From NCBI RefSeq assembly GCF_021347895.1, contig NC_067120.1, forward strand, positions 15,981,361 through 16,045,360: a stretch of DNA of 64,000 nt. The letters are read 5' to 3'. Positions within the stretch are counted from its first letter, which is position 1, and each line of letters starts with the position of its first letter. Positions 20,501-32,290 of the stretch are shown piece after piece. The position numbers and the translations under genes were made by a program. The DNA is from Acanthochromis polyacanthus (lineage: Eukaryota; Chordata; Actinopteri; Pomacentridae). The notes below the pieces were generated by a model. The model was not told where the DNA came from. It was given only the letters and a program-made list of their open reading frames with translations, and searched no databases.

Positions 20501-23265
20501 TTTGATTTATTAACAAAAACCCAAGGACATCCACTGTGGACTGTGTTCTGGCTTTGCATCAGAGCAGTTTAGGATCAAATGTGAGCAATGCAACAGCAAT
20601 CAGTCTAATCTCCTTGCGGTCAGTACTGCACTGAAAGATGCCCGAGTGCCGGGCATCTTTAGGAGCTGGAAGGATGTTATTGTCACTGAGATAATTCCTT
20701 TGCTGGGGGCTAACTGGGCCCAGCAGTGAGGACGAGAGAATGGACAAACGGCAACTTCATTTATCAGGCTCTCCTCTGAGGCTGCCTGGCCTGATAGCCC
20801 AATCAAATGTGTTGTGTGGCTGAGAGCTGGCTGCATCAGCACTGGGCTTTTTCAGCTCTGGGTTTGTCTCTGTGTCTGTGCGGAAATATCAATGAGCCTT
20901 TGTCAGTGTGCCATGGTTGATAGCCAAAGCCCTGTGGTGTTAGGAGTCTAATACAAAGTGTCTCAAGGAAAAAAATATCAGTAATAGTCTTTGTTTGTTT
21001 ACCATTTTTTTCAGCAGTGTGACACTATCACGCTATTGTATTTCCACACCTTGGCAATGAATGGCATTCTTTATGTTGGTTTTCGATGGTTTTGTGCTGG
21101 CTGACGTTGAAAAGACTCTGGCCTGAAGCAGACCTAATGGTCGGGTCTTCAAGGTTGGCTGGTTTTGGGCCTCACAGGGCTCAAGGCACAATGACCACAT
21201 CTCTCTATGAGAGGTTCCTTGGTGGACATGTTACTCAAAGGGCTTATGGCGTGACAGGGAGCACGCCTCCACAGATCCTGTGAGAGAAAAATAGGACACT
21301 TTCAGTCTTGGTCATTTGTGATATGTCACTGAGGTGGATTTCATACAGTGTAACTCTCTTGGTTTTCATGTCAATATCTTGATTGTAGTTGACATTTCCG
21401 GGTATGCAGAAGGCAAAGGGCATTCTTTAGATGTTCTCCACTGCTTTCATGCAATGTGTTTAGTTTGGAAGAATGGATTAAATTGTTAATGTACTCAGAG
21501 GCTGAATTGTGCTGCAGCATTCACTCTTGGCTTTCTATGTGTGTTGTGTTTGCTATTCAAGCTATTAAATGAGTGTTTTCCCCGATTGAAGGATAATGAT
21601 TAAAAATGTAGTTTTCCAGAGCCAGCCTTTGAATTCATGATATGCACGGTGCTTATGGAATTATTTAAACCTGTTTAATAATCTCTGCTTGTAGGTATAA
21701 GATTTCAAAAAAGGAGCAGTCGCTGCCCTGAACGCAGATTATGCACTGATCTCTACCACTGTCTGTCTGTCATAGTCTCTGCCTCTTTCTGTTCCTCTGG
21801 TTATTTAGTTTTATTTCATCTGTGGCTGTCCTCACTTTGAGTATATTTCATTTCTACATTTGCTAACCTTTACACTTGTTGACTGTATATGTTGTCAGGA
21901 GCACATTCGATAAATTTGAGGCGATCTCCATCTGATTTCCCTTATGGTTATCCTAAAAAATCTGTAATGCAATCTGTTATCTATGTGCAGAATAGATACA
22001 GTAATTCTATGTATATTTGCTGGCCGCTTTATTGAATACACCTGTGAAATGTAATGCAGTCCAAGATGACCACTCTGCCATAAATTCTGCTTTCATGAAT
22101 TTTCTACATTTTCGGTTTTTGTTGTTGTTGGCAAAAGGCGACTGCTTTACATTTGATATTGTTTCTATTATTTTGTCCACTTCATTAAAATACGGCTTTA
22201 AAAATAATTGCTAGACTACCTGTTGTTTTCTTTACAAGGTCTAAACCAGGGGATTTCAGCATTGATAATTTAGTTTGAATCTGATAATAGTTTTTCAATG
22301 ATTGCAATCTCTTCTAGAAGACATGAAAAGAGTCTTGTAATAATTCAGTACATGCGAAACATTTTTGTTTAAAAATATTTTTGATTCTGGAAAGATTTCT
22401 AAATTAACCCTGGATGACCAAAAGTCACTTTAGAGTAAAGTAAAACGAACAGATAATCCAAAATAAGGTATCACTCAACAAGGCTAATGAAGAGGGATGC
22501 AATGGGACAGCCATTACTAATCAGTTTGGAATCAGCAACATCGTTTTCCATTACAATCTTAAGAAGAAAACACAGTGTGGTTCCACCAATACCTCAAAGG
22601 AAATGGTAGAAAATGATGGTCACTGTGCTCTAATAATTATATCTAAAGGTGCAAGAGTGGGAAGAAATATTACAAACACTTTATAGATGCAGTGTAGTCC
22701 AGTGCGCCCCTATCATCTACTATGACCTCCATAACAAACATTAAGTAAAATCACCTCTTTCTTCTTTGTGTCAACAAAACTGAAAATGCGAAACAATTTA
22801 TGGCAGAGCTGTTGTACTGGATCGCATTAGATTTAGCAGGTGTAGCGAAGAAAGTGGCTGATGAATGTGTTGTGAAGCTTAAGTGTTGTGATATCTTGGA
22901 GTAAAGCCGAAAGAAAATTAGTAGTTTCATTATGTCTTTGCATATTTTATGAATTCATAGATTTCCTTGTTCCAACACTGCCTTTAAATGCAGGCGTAGC
23001 TCACTGATGTGGTGCCTAATCAGTTCAGAAAGGGGCAGCTACACGGAGGTCGCATTGATTGGATTCTCCACAGTCGTCTGCACTGAAAAAAATCTAATTA
23101 AGCCTCAGGCGTCCCAAGTCAAACTCCCCAGGATTACCCAGGCCCCGCACCCAAAACCCAACCCTGGGAGAGAGTGATAACTAGACTCCCATAATCTGAA
23201 GCTGGGGAAGACTAGAGGGGGTGCTGAGGAAGAGATCCAACTCAATCCCACCCACTCAACTGCAG
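17576..23265. other. Long intron-like stretch without a supported gene
   Basis: About 5.7 kb. A somewhat GC-richer portion near 18090-18650 holds several overlapping short frames on both strands but no protein family or paired splice sites that I trust. The rest is AT-rich with no recognised repeat. Confidence 0.5.
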
Positions 23266-23333
23266 GGATGAGTGACGCCGCAGGTTCAGTGGTGTGACGG
23301 TCGCGTCGTCCTGGAAGCAGTCAGACAGATCAG
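23266..23333 (+). other. Candidate small exon
   Basis: 68 bp bounded by a pyrimidine/C-rich acceptor ending ACTGCAG (23259-23265) and a donor CAG|GTAAAT (23333/23334). It is locally CpG-rich (GACGGTCGCGTCGTCC) in AT-rich surroundings. An ATG at 23268 opens only eight codons before TGA, so it would be an untranslated or alternative exon. Confidence 0.3.
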
Positions 23334-26300
23334 GTAAATTAAGTTCAATCAGACATCACATTCTGAAATTTGACAAAGTTAACTTCGTGTTAATGTTCAA
23401 CATTCAGCACAGCAGGAGACAGTGCGTATAGCCACAGTGTGTTTTGGGAAGATAATGATAGAAAAACTGATTACATGCAGAGTTTCATCCGTATCGCTCA
23501 CAATCCCTCAAGCTTTGAAGTCAAATTAAAAGTGTGTCTGTATGGGTGGAAACGACAGACAGATTAGAGAACAGAAAACACGCTTTGAAAGAGCTTTTAA
23601 CCCCCTTCCTCCTCCTACTCAAATCTGCCTTTTGAGACAAAATAAAACCCAGCAAAGTATCTTCGCTTTTGTCCCAACTTTAGGATGTGGGTTGGATGTA
23701 CGCTCTGAGTTTTAGTGTTTGCTTTTGATTCACTCTTTTGTGTCCATTGAGTGGAGGTACACGTTTACTGTGGTCATTGCTTTTTAACAGTCCTTGAAAG
23801 AGTGAGTTTGTTAGGAGAATGACTCACAGCAGGAGGCTGCCATTGATCAGGTGTTTGCTTAAAGGAAGTAGGGATGAAGGGAGGCTGAGGTGAGGTGAGT
23901 GAGGGGTCAGGATGGGGTGAGAGACCCAGAGAGAGGAAGAGCCAGTGACCAGGATGTGCTCTCCATCTCACCAGGATACAGCTGAAATATGGCTCTCTTC
24001 TGTTGAGCTTGGAAACAATGCACCTGCAGGAGGCCTGAGGATATGTCCTCTCCACATGCGTCCTTTCCCATGTCTCCAAGGTGTCGCCATACCTATGTGA
24101 ATAAAGCTTCTGGTATACCACTGTCACTGTAGAGGTGATTTTCTTCTTTTCTGTTATGCCACAAAAGTTAAAAAATTGCAAGAGCTTGTCATTTCTTCTT
24201 GCCTTCTGGTGGGATTTGATTGTTTGTGAGTTGTTTTTCCCAGTCTAGCATCAAAATGCAGCCAGAGCGGGAGCAGAAAATGCTCTTCTGGCCTCAAAAC
24301 AAAAAGCCCCTGAATTTGTTTCACTTGGCCTGTTTATCAAAGCTGTGATTCAGGCGAAATGGGACTTTGGATATGAATTTCGAGTGGAAGCAGAACGTTG
24401 GCAGTAGTCGCAGGGCCGCGTCCTTGACGGCCCTGTTGAATTAATTCCTTCCAAATGGCTGGTTTAAAGAATAAAAAGAAGATTGTTGAATAATAACTTA
24501 CTACTGATCTAATGCATCGCTGTGACGGAGGTCCATTTTTAACCATAATGTCTTTTGAAACCATCTTTTTTACTCCTGTGACTCATATTGTGTTGGAATT
24601 GAAGTAGAATGGAGTAGGTGTCCCAGAGGAACCAGCCAGGGTAGCTTGTCGTCGCGCTTCAGTTTGATTGACACGCCAATTCTTTTTTCTTATCAGACAT
24701 GGTAAAATGCTATAAAAGTGGCTCTTTTACATAACATTGGACAATTGCATGCTTAACCTCCTTCATTCACTGCTGGGCCTCTGTTAGTTCGAACTGGAGC
24801 AACCTCAACATATCTGTGTTTTGTAATGCTAAAATTAGCAGAATCTGAGGCATGTGCTTGATATGGTAATAGGGCAGGAAAATAGTGTTTGAGTTTTCAC
24901 TGCTGTTCTACCATCAAAGTCAACCAGAGGAGCAGGAACATATGGACGTATATAAACTTCACTGTTGGCCTCATGATGAAAAAGGTCCACTTGTTTTAGC
25001 CGCATTTGTTATTACAAGCAGTGAAGTTTTGTCTCTTCTCAATAAGACAGTTATCCGATTAAAATTCTGCACACATACACAGAAAAGAGATTTTGTTTGG
25101 ACACAGTAATGAGGAAGGAATTAATTTTTCATTAATCTGTGAAGTTATAAAAGGTACGAATCCAGACATATCACGTTGAGGCAAAAATCGTTTGCAAATC
25201 CGTTATTATCCATAAAGTATGAACAACTTCTGCCGCCAGAGACATTTAAAACATGCCTACAGCGATCTAAATGGTATTCAGAATCTGGCAATAGATTGAG
25301 CAGCACTTCAATTCAGAATCAATCACATTTATTGACAGCCATTTTGATAACTGAGCCATTGTTCGCGCAAAAATGCCAACCGTTTGCTGCCTGTAGCTTA
25401 TAAAATGGGATTAGCTGCTTTTTCTGGCTGTGTGCCTCGGGGTTTTGCACTTTTCGGCAGACGAGACAAGACATTTCAGTGTTTCGCTCTCAGACCTGGG
25501 AAATCGTGAAACAAATTTTAATAATTTTGTTGACCCCCCCCCGCAGATAAAGTGATAGTAAAAGTTGCAGCTCCAGTAGTTGGCATTCAGTGCTACCATC
25601 ACATTGTTCAGCTCTAATGGGAAAGTTGTGTGTGCAGGGCTTTGTCTCGGCTCTCATGGTATCACTTCCCACAACTCATTTGCTCTGCTTGAAACAGGAT
25701 CTGCTATGATTAGTCCATTCACTCTGACCAGACCGATGGCAGTGTGTGGATTAAATATAACAAGAGATAACATCTTATTAATCCTCAAGGGCTCATTTAA
25801 ATAGCTTCCGTTATGGTACCGTCCCATTTTCCTCTCTTCTTCCTCCACATCATCTCCTAAGCTTTCTTAGACAAAATGAAAAATGCATCGAAACATGCCA
25901 CAGAGTCGTGCTGGATGATTTACGATGGCGTCGCTCGATGTGGTATACATGAAAACTTCTGTGATGCTGAGAAGTTTCCCGGCGTTTCAGACGGTAGCGG
26001 CTCTCAGCTGTGCCGAGTGCAGGGCTGATGCTCTAAATGTTTAATGGAGAGTTAAGGGATAAGGGGCATCTTCTGTCTCTTTCTGCATAGTGTCTCATTC
26101 CTGCCTGGCCAAGCTCCAGTGCTCACTGCAGCATTCTGACCCACTATGCTGCTGCATCGAGACCAGACACAAAGCCTCACTGGAGACTTTGTAGCTCCAC
26201 TGAAGTTATGCAGTATATTGAGTAGTTTGTGCAGTACAGTCGTCTCACACTTGGCCAGACTACAAAGAATGTTTGTCACTGGACTCTTGTGCACCTATGC

Positions 26301-28109
26301 TTCATTTTGTGACCTGGCCTTCCTCTCTTCAACCTCAGTATCCGACTACCATGCAGCTTGTGTCACGGTCAAAGTCTCGGTGTTTTGGTGAAACCCTGGC
26401 TGTCCATCAATGGCTCTTTCACTGCCTCTTGGTGACAATGCATTTTTTCCATGCCATAAAGCAGATGCTGTGTTATGGCAGCACAATACTGGGCCCATCC
26501 GAGGCTGTTTTCCATGTGAAAGGCTCACCGGGATCAGGATGGCTACCACTGTGTGGGGCTTTTTGACTCGCCACTCTATAATGAGTACACACTGGAAGGA
26601 AAAGGAGCGGGCAGCTTTAACTGGCATTGTGATCACTGCATGGAGAGAGGAAATGCAGTATAAAGTGCTGATCCAGGCTATTCTTCTGAGGCAGAGGCTT
26701 TTTATACCTATTTGAATACAGAGATTACTGTGACAGCGAATGAGCTAGTCAGCAGTTGCGCCAATAACAGATAAATTTGGGAGAAAACTTGCACTTTAAC
26801 TACGTAAAAAACAGTTTTTGCTCTGATTTAAGCATAGCTTCAGTGGATTTCTGTTCTCTAGCAGTTCTTGACCTCAGATGTAGCTGCGGCAGGTGTTCTC
26901 TTAGAAGAGGACGCAGATCTTTTCACACATTTTTCTCTGAAAGTCAAAAATCAAGAAGTGAAGTGAAACAGCTTGACTACAGAGGCTTATCCGGTGGAAC
27001 AGAACAGCCCTGCAGTTAAATGATTAACGTCTTTGTGTGACTAGTACCTGTCTGCTGTTGTGTTGCTGTTTGTTGACGGAGAGTTCAAGAGGCTCCCTTG
27101 TTCTGAGTTGTCTGCCCTCAGGGTTTGTAGTCTCACCTCCGCACCCCATTTTATGTAAACAACTTAAACACAATTAAACAGGCCCGGCTGCAGGACTTAC
27201 AGATGTCAGCAAGGCTTTTAGTCACTAATTAAGCACTCAAGTGGAGAAGGACCTTGAGAGGCCAGAGGTACCCAACCAGACAGGCTGGTTGGTCAGTCAC
27301 CCTCTACAGTGTGAGTCTTCCTGGACTCAGATGAGGTTTCAGCCTCCAGAAGGACCTGCTGGAGACAGGCAGCACTCAGACCTACTCCTGAAGCTAAAGT
27401 CTCCTTGGCTCCTCAGCACCGCTCTGAGGGTTTTTTCCTCCCTGACAAGAGCTCTCTGAGACCTCCAGCTGGTCATCAGTCATGTCAAGGACGCACAGCG
27501 TTCACGTCAAGAGTCTGAAGAAGTAACAGCAGCACTGCATACATAGAGGATGTTTTAAGTGCATTTAAGTTCCACCACAGAAGAAGGATGTCACTGTGGG
27601 AAATAAGGATGCTGCCATGGCAGTCTGAAGCATCTGAATGAACCAATCTGATTTCTGTCACTATGAAGCTGGTCTCGCTCATCCAGTGTTGCTGTTTCTA
27701 GTGAAAATGTTCCAGTAAAGTTTTGTATCGGTTTTTACAGTAAATGCTATATGCATATGCATGACTATGTGGCTTTAGTGATGGAAGATCAGCCTGTTTG
27801 TCACTATTGTGATCCAGACTGAAATGTCACGATAACAACTGGATATATTTGTAAAGACATTCATGGTTGCCAGAGGATGAAGCCTGCTGATTTTAGTGGT
27901 CACCTCACTTTGCGTCTCTGTTCACCATGAGGTTTATGTTTTTGATTTTGAGTTTACCATCAGCACTTGGATGGTTCGCTCTGGAATTTGCTCTGGATAA
28001 ACTTTCATATAGTGCCGTGATCATTTCTCCAACACTTTGTTTTAAGATCAAATACCTGTAAAACTAGAGACCTTCTCATTAGATTCTTTGAGACTTTCAG
28101 CGGCCCTAA
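23334..28109. other. Intron-like non-coding stretch
   Basis: About 4.8 kb with only short, low-complexity or stop-bounded frames. No RNA gene, repeat array or recognisable transposon end was found by eye. Confidence 0.5.
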
Positions 28110-28760
28110 TTAAGATTTTTAAGGCACTGTGTCTCTATGGAAAATGTACAACTATGGGTAGAAGTAGAGATAACTAAAAAACAATCTTTTTATGCAATGT
28201 AACAAGGTTATAGAAGTAAATGACTAACAAAAGTTGAATTTAAGTTTTTTTTATTGAACACATTCTTTGTCCACAGGTGTTTCAAGAACTGAAAAATATG
28301 TTTTACTACTTACACTTTTAATTTGTTTTTCTATCTGCTTTGTGTAAACACAGCCTGCAGTTCAGCCCAGTTCAGCCGAAAATTCGCAGAATTTTTGCCA
28401 TGTGACTGTTGGTCGGAAATGAATCAGTACAGGCACAAGAGTGTAGAAGAGTGATTTTTTTTTCTTCTTCACAGAATCTGGTTAGATGAAGCCCTTTATT
28501 TTTTGCAACTTTTTTTTAAATGAGACATTTTAACTTAGATTTGGTTGCATTTCCCAACAAAACGTGTCCTTAAGACTGCGAGAAAGTTGGAAATTTTACA
28601 ATTCCTACTGTTTATGCAGTTCTTTGTTATGATAAATGGTGTAATTTTGCTAGTGTAGAAAAAAACCATCATTCCTTTCAAACCCATAAACAAGTTATGG
28701 GAGTCAGAGAGTTAAAAATCATAACAGAAAAATGTGTTTGTTGCTTTAATAAATACAAAA
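28110..28760. repeat. Unrecognised dispersed repeat, copy 1 of 3
   Basis: Shares blocks in the same order with 34220-34770 and 48430-49040: GTAGAAGTAGAGA, ACAAAAGTTG, then CAGTTCAGCCCAGTTCAGCC near 28359, TGACTGTTGGTCG, GAATCTGGTTA, and TTGGTTGCATTTCCCAAC. No open frame is conserved between copies and no terminal inverted repeat was found. Confidence 0.65.
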
Positions 28761-31162
28761 TAGGGAGATTTAAGGTAAGACGTTTACACAAAAAGCATGC
28801 AACACCTTCATGCACATCACTTTCAATGGAGTTATGGATAAGAGAAAATTATGGACTGCATAACTAATTTTTTCTTTGTGAACGTCAAGAAAACAGTCAA
28901 CAGTTATATCCCATTCTATCCTATATGCAACAAAGCAACTGCATACAGATTTGCTATTTTTTTCCATTCAGTCTGTCCATGAAAGAGATCTGCTGTGGAT
29001 AAGAAAAAGGCAAAACTCTTTAAAGCATGCTGTCAACACATTCAGCTCCTAACAAATCCCCTCCATCCACTTTTTGAATTAAGAAATGGTGATCTATTCA
29101 CCCGAAAAAAGCTTTCCTTCATTTTTCTTATTATGCTGCTGTCTGTGCTGTCATCTAAGTTATTTTAGCTGTGAGCATCTGTCCCGTTTTGTTATATCAT
29201 TTCCCTGAAGAGTACAAGGCATCTTGTCAAAACGGCAGAAATGTTAGTTTTGCTTATCAAGAATGAGGCAGAGGGAATACACACCACAGCGACTAACACA
29301 CACACACTGTGGAAACGGTGTGAAATCCCTCTAGGTTGTGAATAACTGAGCATGTAGCTCAGATACCAGAGAAATCATATCACTGAGGAAACTCAGGCCC
29401 GAACGCCTGTAAATGACGAGGCTGTTGTCTCCAGCAAATCAAGTGAGGGCTTTTTCTCGCAGCTTCTTCTTATCCTCGGAGCCAGTGTCTCTGACATTGT
29501 GCATTCAGGCACAGCTTGTCTGTAAGCTACATTTTGTCACTAATTTATTCATTTAAGCCGTGGCAGCCATATTCAAAGACAATGGCGCACAAGCCCTGAG
29601 TTGAATTAACCTCAATAATTATGCAGTTTTGAGGAAAGAAAAGCTCAATTGTTACACTCCTCTTAAAATTCCTGCCCCCTCCTGTGGTTGACATCCAAGT
29701 GAATAAATTACTGGAACCAAGAAAATATTCAGACTTCCCTCTTAAGGATGCGCTTGGAACGACAGTACACTGCTATGTGTGTTTCGATATTTAGATTGTA
29801 CCCTGTAAGGTCAAGTGTTCTTGTTTATGTTTGCATTACTGATGGTTTTCACAGTCAGCAGCCTAATGGAAGCATGTATCCACTGTTAGTGCATTATCCC
29901 ATGCTAGTAGAACAGGGGATCCATTTTCGCCAAACATTTTAGAGGAGTGTTTCCAATAAAAGCCAGATTCAAAGTGCTAATGGGTCGTTTGATCAATACA
30001 TGAGCTTTTTCACTGTATACACCAAAGGTACTGGAACACATTTACAGGAGAGTGTTTGAATCCATTAAGTGTTTGCGTCAATCCATTTGAGTGGTGATCG
30101 GATGTTTATGGGATGCTGTATCCTGAACTTGGATCATGTTGTCCTGCATTGTTTTCACCACAGACTATATTTCAATTAAAGCAGAATTCTTTGTAATCCT
30201 GTAGTTAGTTTTATTTTGGTGTTTCTGGGATTACAAGACATTTGCTGTTTATAAGACATCAAGATGTTTTCCAGTGATGTGTTGAAATAAAAAGAAAGAG
30301 AACAGTTTTAGCATGGTAAATAGATCTATTTCTGCTTTGGTCTTGGACCCTGTCCACATGTACACGGGTATTATTTGAAACATAGCTTTATCTGTGGGTT
30401 TTGGACTTTTGTCTACATGTCTACAAGCCAGTGTAGGGCATTTAAAAAACTGAACTTTTGGAAAACTTCTTCCAGGGTGAAATTATTCAGAAACTGACTT
30501 TGCCAGAGAGACGGGTAGAAACAGGATTGTATTTTTTTGCTTTGGGATGTGCATCTGTATTTCCTCTGAGTACATGTTTTTGCAATGGCAGATGGGGCCA
30601 AAATAGTACTGGTGCTAACTTTACTGAAACATCAGAAGCAGTCTCCATCCTCATTGCAGCATTATTGCCACAGGAGCCAACAGTAGTGTTTTTTCCAGTC
30701 TTCTGATTAGTCAACATGGCTTTAGAGTAATATTGCCACCTGAAGTAGTAAGAATTATCTTGTGTTTTGGCCTTTCAGTTTTGGTTTTTGAGTTTATATG
30801 TTAATGGAGATGTTTTTTGAGAACAAAGGAGGAAAAACCATCTTTTAAAAAAAGTCCTCATGCATGTTTGTTGGTCTAGGCTTTAGTAATCTATTATCTG
30901 TCTAGAATTTTTTTTAGATATTTGTTAGATAACTTTTGTACATTGTAATGAAATTGTAACTTAATAAAAATGTCGGTTTACTAAATATGTCTTTGGATCA
31001 TTGTTGTCCATGTTACATTGTGGAGTCACAAACTGGGTCCACATTGGTCTCTATGTGTAGGTCAAATTCTCATTGATTGAAAAGGTTGGCTTGAACTGTA
31101 AAGGGAAGGACCAAAGCAGAGTTCACAATGAAGAGGAAGAAGTGAAAAAACACAAGATAATG
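28761..31162. other. Intron-like non-coding stretch
   Basis: About 2.4 kb of AT-rich DNA. A run of AATAAA-like and poly-T stretches is present, but no gene model or recognised repeat. Confidence 0.5.
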
Positions 31163-31738
31163 TAGCCTAGCCATGCTAGACCCAAGTTTCTGACGGCACA
31201 AGGGTCTAGGGAAGCTCGACAGGGAGGGAGGCGGGCTAAAAGGTTGTCTATCAAATCCCTCTGCAGCAATTGGGTAGGTATACAACCAATCAACGCAACG
31301 AATAGGCTGACGTAGTTCCGAGAGCACCGGCGAATTGTGGCTAAGTCCCATTAGCTTCCCAACCAGCGGAGCCGCGGAGCCAACTGGTATATTAAGGATT
31401 TGCCATATCCCATCGGCATAAGTCCAAATACGTCTTTCTTCTTGATGAAACACTTCAGTGCCGTCCTTTGTTTATCTTTCAAGTTGAATTTTAGCTTCAA
31501 ATCTTTAAGGGCTGTGGCCAAAGCCGAGTCGAAAGATAACTGTTTATTGTGCGCCGGTTGTTTCTGTCAGAATCGTCGCGCCTCTGTCGTCACTTCGTTA
31601 CGCCCGCTTCTGACTCTACACTTCATGGTGATTGGTCCGGCCAGTTTTAGGAGAATCCAGCCTCGAGCCTTATGGAGGGTAACTAGACCCACCCTGGCAG
31701 AGAATTAAATTGGTGGGTTGTCTAGCGCGGCTAGGCTA
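31163..31738 (-). mobile_element. TIR transposon derivative carrying a RecQ-like helicase fragment
   Basis: A 576-bp element with terminal inverted repeats: TAGCCTAGCC-AT-GCTAGAC at the left and its complement TAGCCTAGCC-GC-GCTAGAC at the right. It is flanked by a perfect 9-bp target duplication AAGATAATG (31154-31162 and 31739-31747). The interior is CpG-rich compared with its surroundings and encodes a broken helicase fragment on the minus strand. Nine-bp duplications are known for Mutator-like and some Merlin elements. Helicase-bearing DNA transposons are known from the Academ lineage, but those make shorter duplications, so the superfamily is unresolved. It lacks a transposase and is non-autonomous. 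The intact duplication indicates a fairly recent insertion. Confidence 0.8.
31330..31566 (-). pseudogene. RecQ-type DNA helicase N-terminal fragment, frameshifted
   Basis: Read on the minus strand from 31566, the frame has a Q-motif-like FNLKDKQRTAL, then KKKDVFGLMP, then a Walker A-type MGYGKSLIYQLAP. This matches the order and spacing at the start of RecQ superfamily 2 helicases (Q motif, then motif I PTGxGKS). The usual Pro-Thr before Gly is Pro-Met here. Just after QLAP the frame breaks: GCGGAGCC is tandemly duplicated (31366-31381, plus strand), an 8-bp gain. In the shifted frame the RecQ-like sequence continues as APLVGKLMGLSHNSPVL, as expected between motifs I and Ia. The first frame ends at TAA 31353-31351. 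Motifs II to VI are absent. It is a decayed piece of a transposon-borne helicase, not a cellular RecQ gene. Confidence 0.7.
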
Positions 31739-31884
31739 AAGATAATGCATACTAGAACAAAATGTTTACTGAAGCCCATCAGTTATTTTTAACCCTCAAT
31801 GTCTCTCCACTACAAAGAAGCTCTAGGTCCACTATGACTAGACTGCGCCAGAGGCAAAACAAAAGGACCAACACCAGTACAAAC

Positions 31885-31951
31885 ATGAGTAAGGGGAGCC
31901 TACATTTCTGGTTGTTCCTCATGTTTTTAACTCAACAAACAGCTACAACAG
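31885..31951 (+). other. Candidate signal-peptide-like first exon
   Basis: ATG at 31885 opens MSKGSLHFWLFLMFLTQQTA, a short basic start followed by a hydrophobic core and small polar residues. A consensus donor ACAG|GTAAATG follows at 31951/31952, leaving phase 1, the usual phase of signal-peptide exons in secreted and receptor genes. No second exon was found, and the frame also reads on through the donor for about 60 more codons. It could be chance. Confidence 0.2.
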
Positions 31952-32149
31952 GTAAATGTACATCTGCAAAGTGTCGGCCTTCAACGAACCTCACATGGAG
32001 CAATGTCAGACTGTTTATCAAGCCGGAGCCACCTCTGGTGCATATTTCTCTTGTAAACAGTGAACTACGGCTCAAAACTTTGAGTCATTCAGCTGATTTA
32101 CTGAAGCTAATTACCATTTTTATGATTTAATGATTTGCTGAGTATGTGT

Positions 32150-32290
32150 TTGTCACAGCTCCTCAAGTGTGAGGATTTGATGCATCTCTCTGTTTATATT
32201 AATGATAATTGGATATATTTGGAAATGGATATTGTGCCTTAAGAAATTGGGATAGGCTTTTTCTCAAATTTCTAACAATTAACTGACAGA
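32150..32290. repeat. Degraded copy of the GTTGCAGCC-ended fish repeat
   Basis: CAGCTCCTCAAGTGTGAGGA followed by a TGATAATTGGATATATTTGG segment resembles the stretch near 17380 in the better copy. Only a partial copy. Confidence 0.35.
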
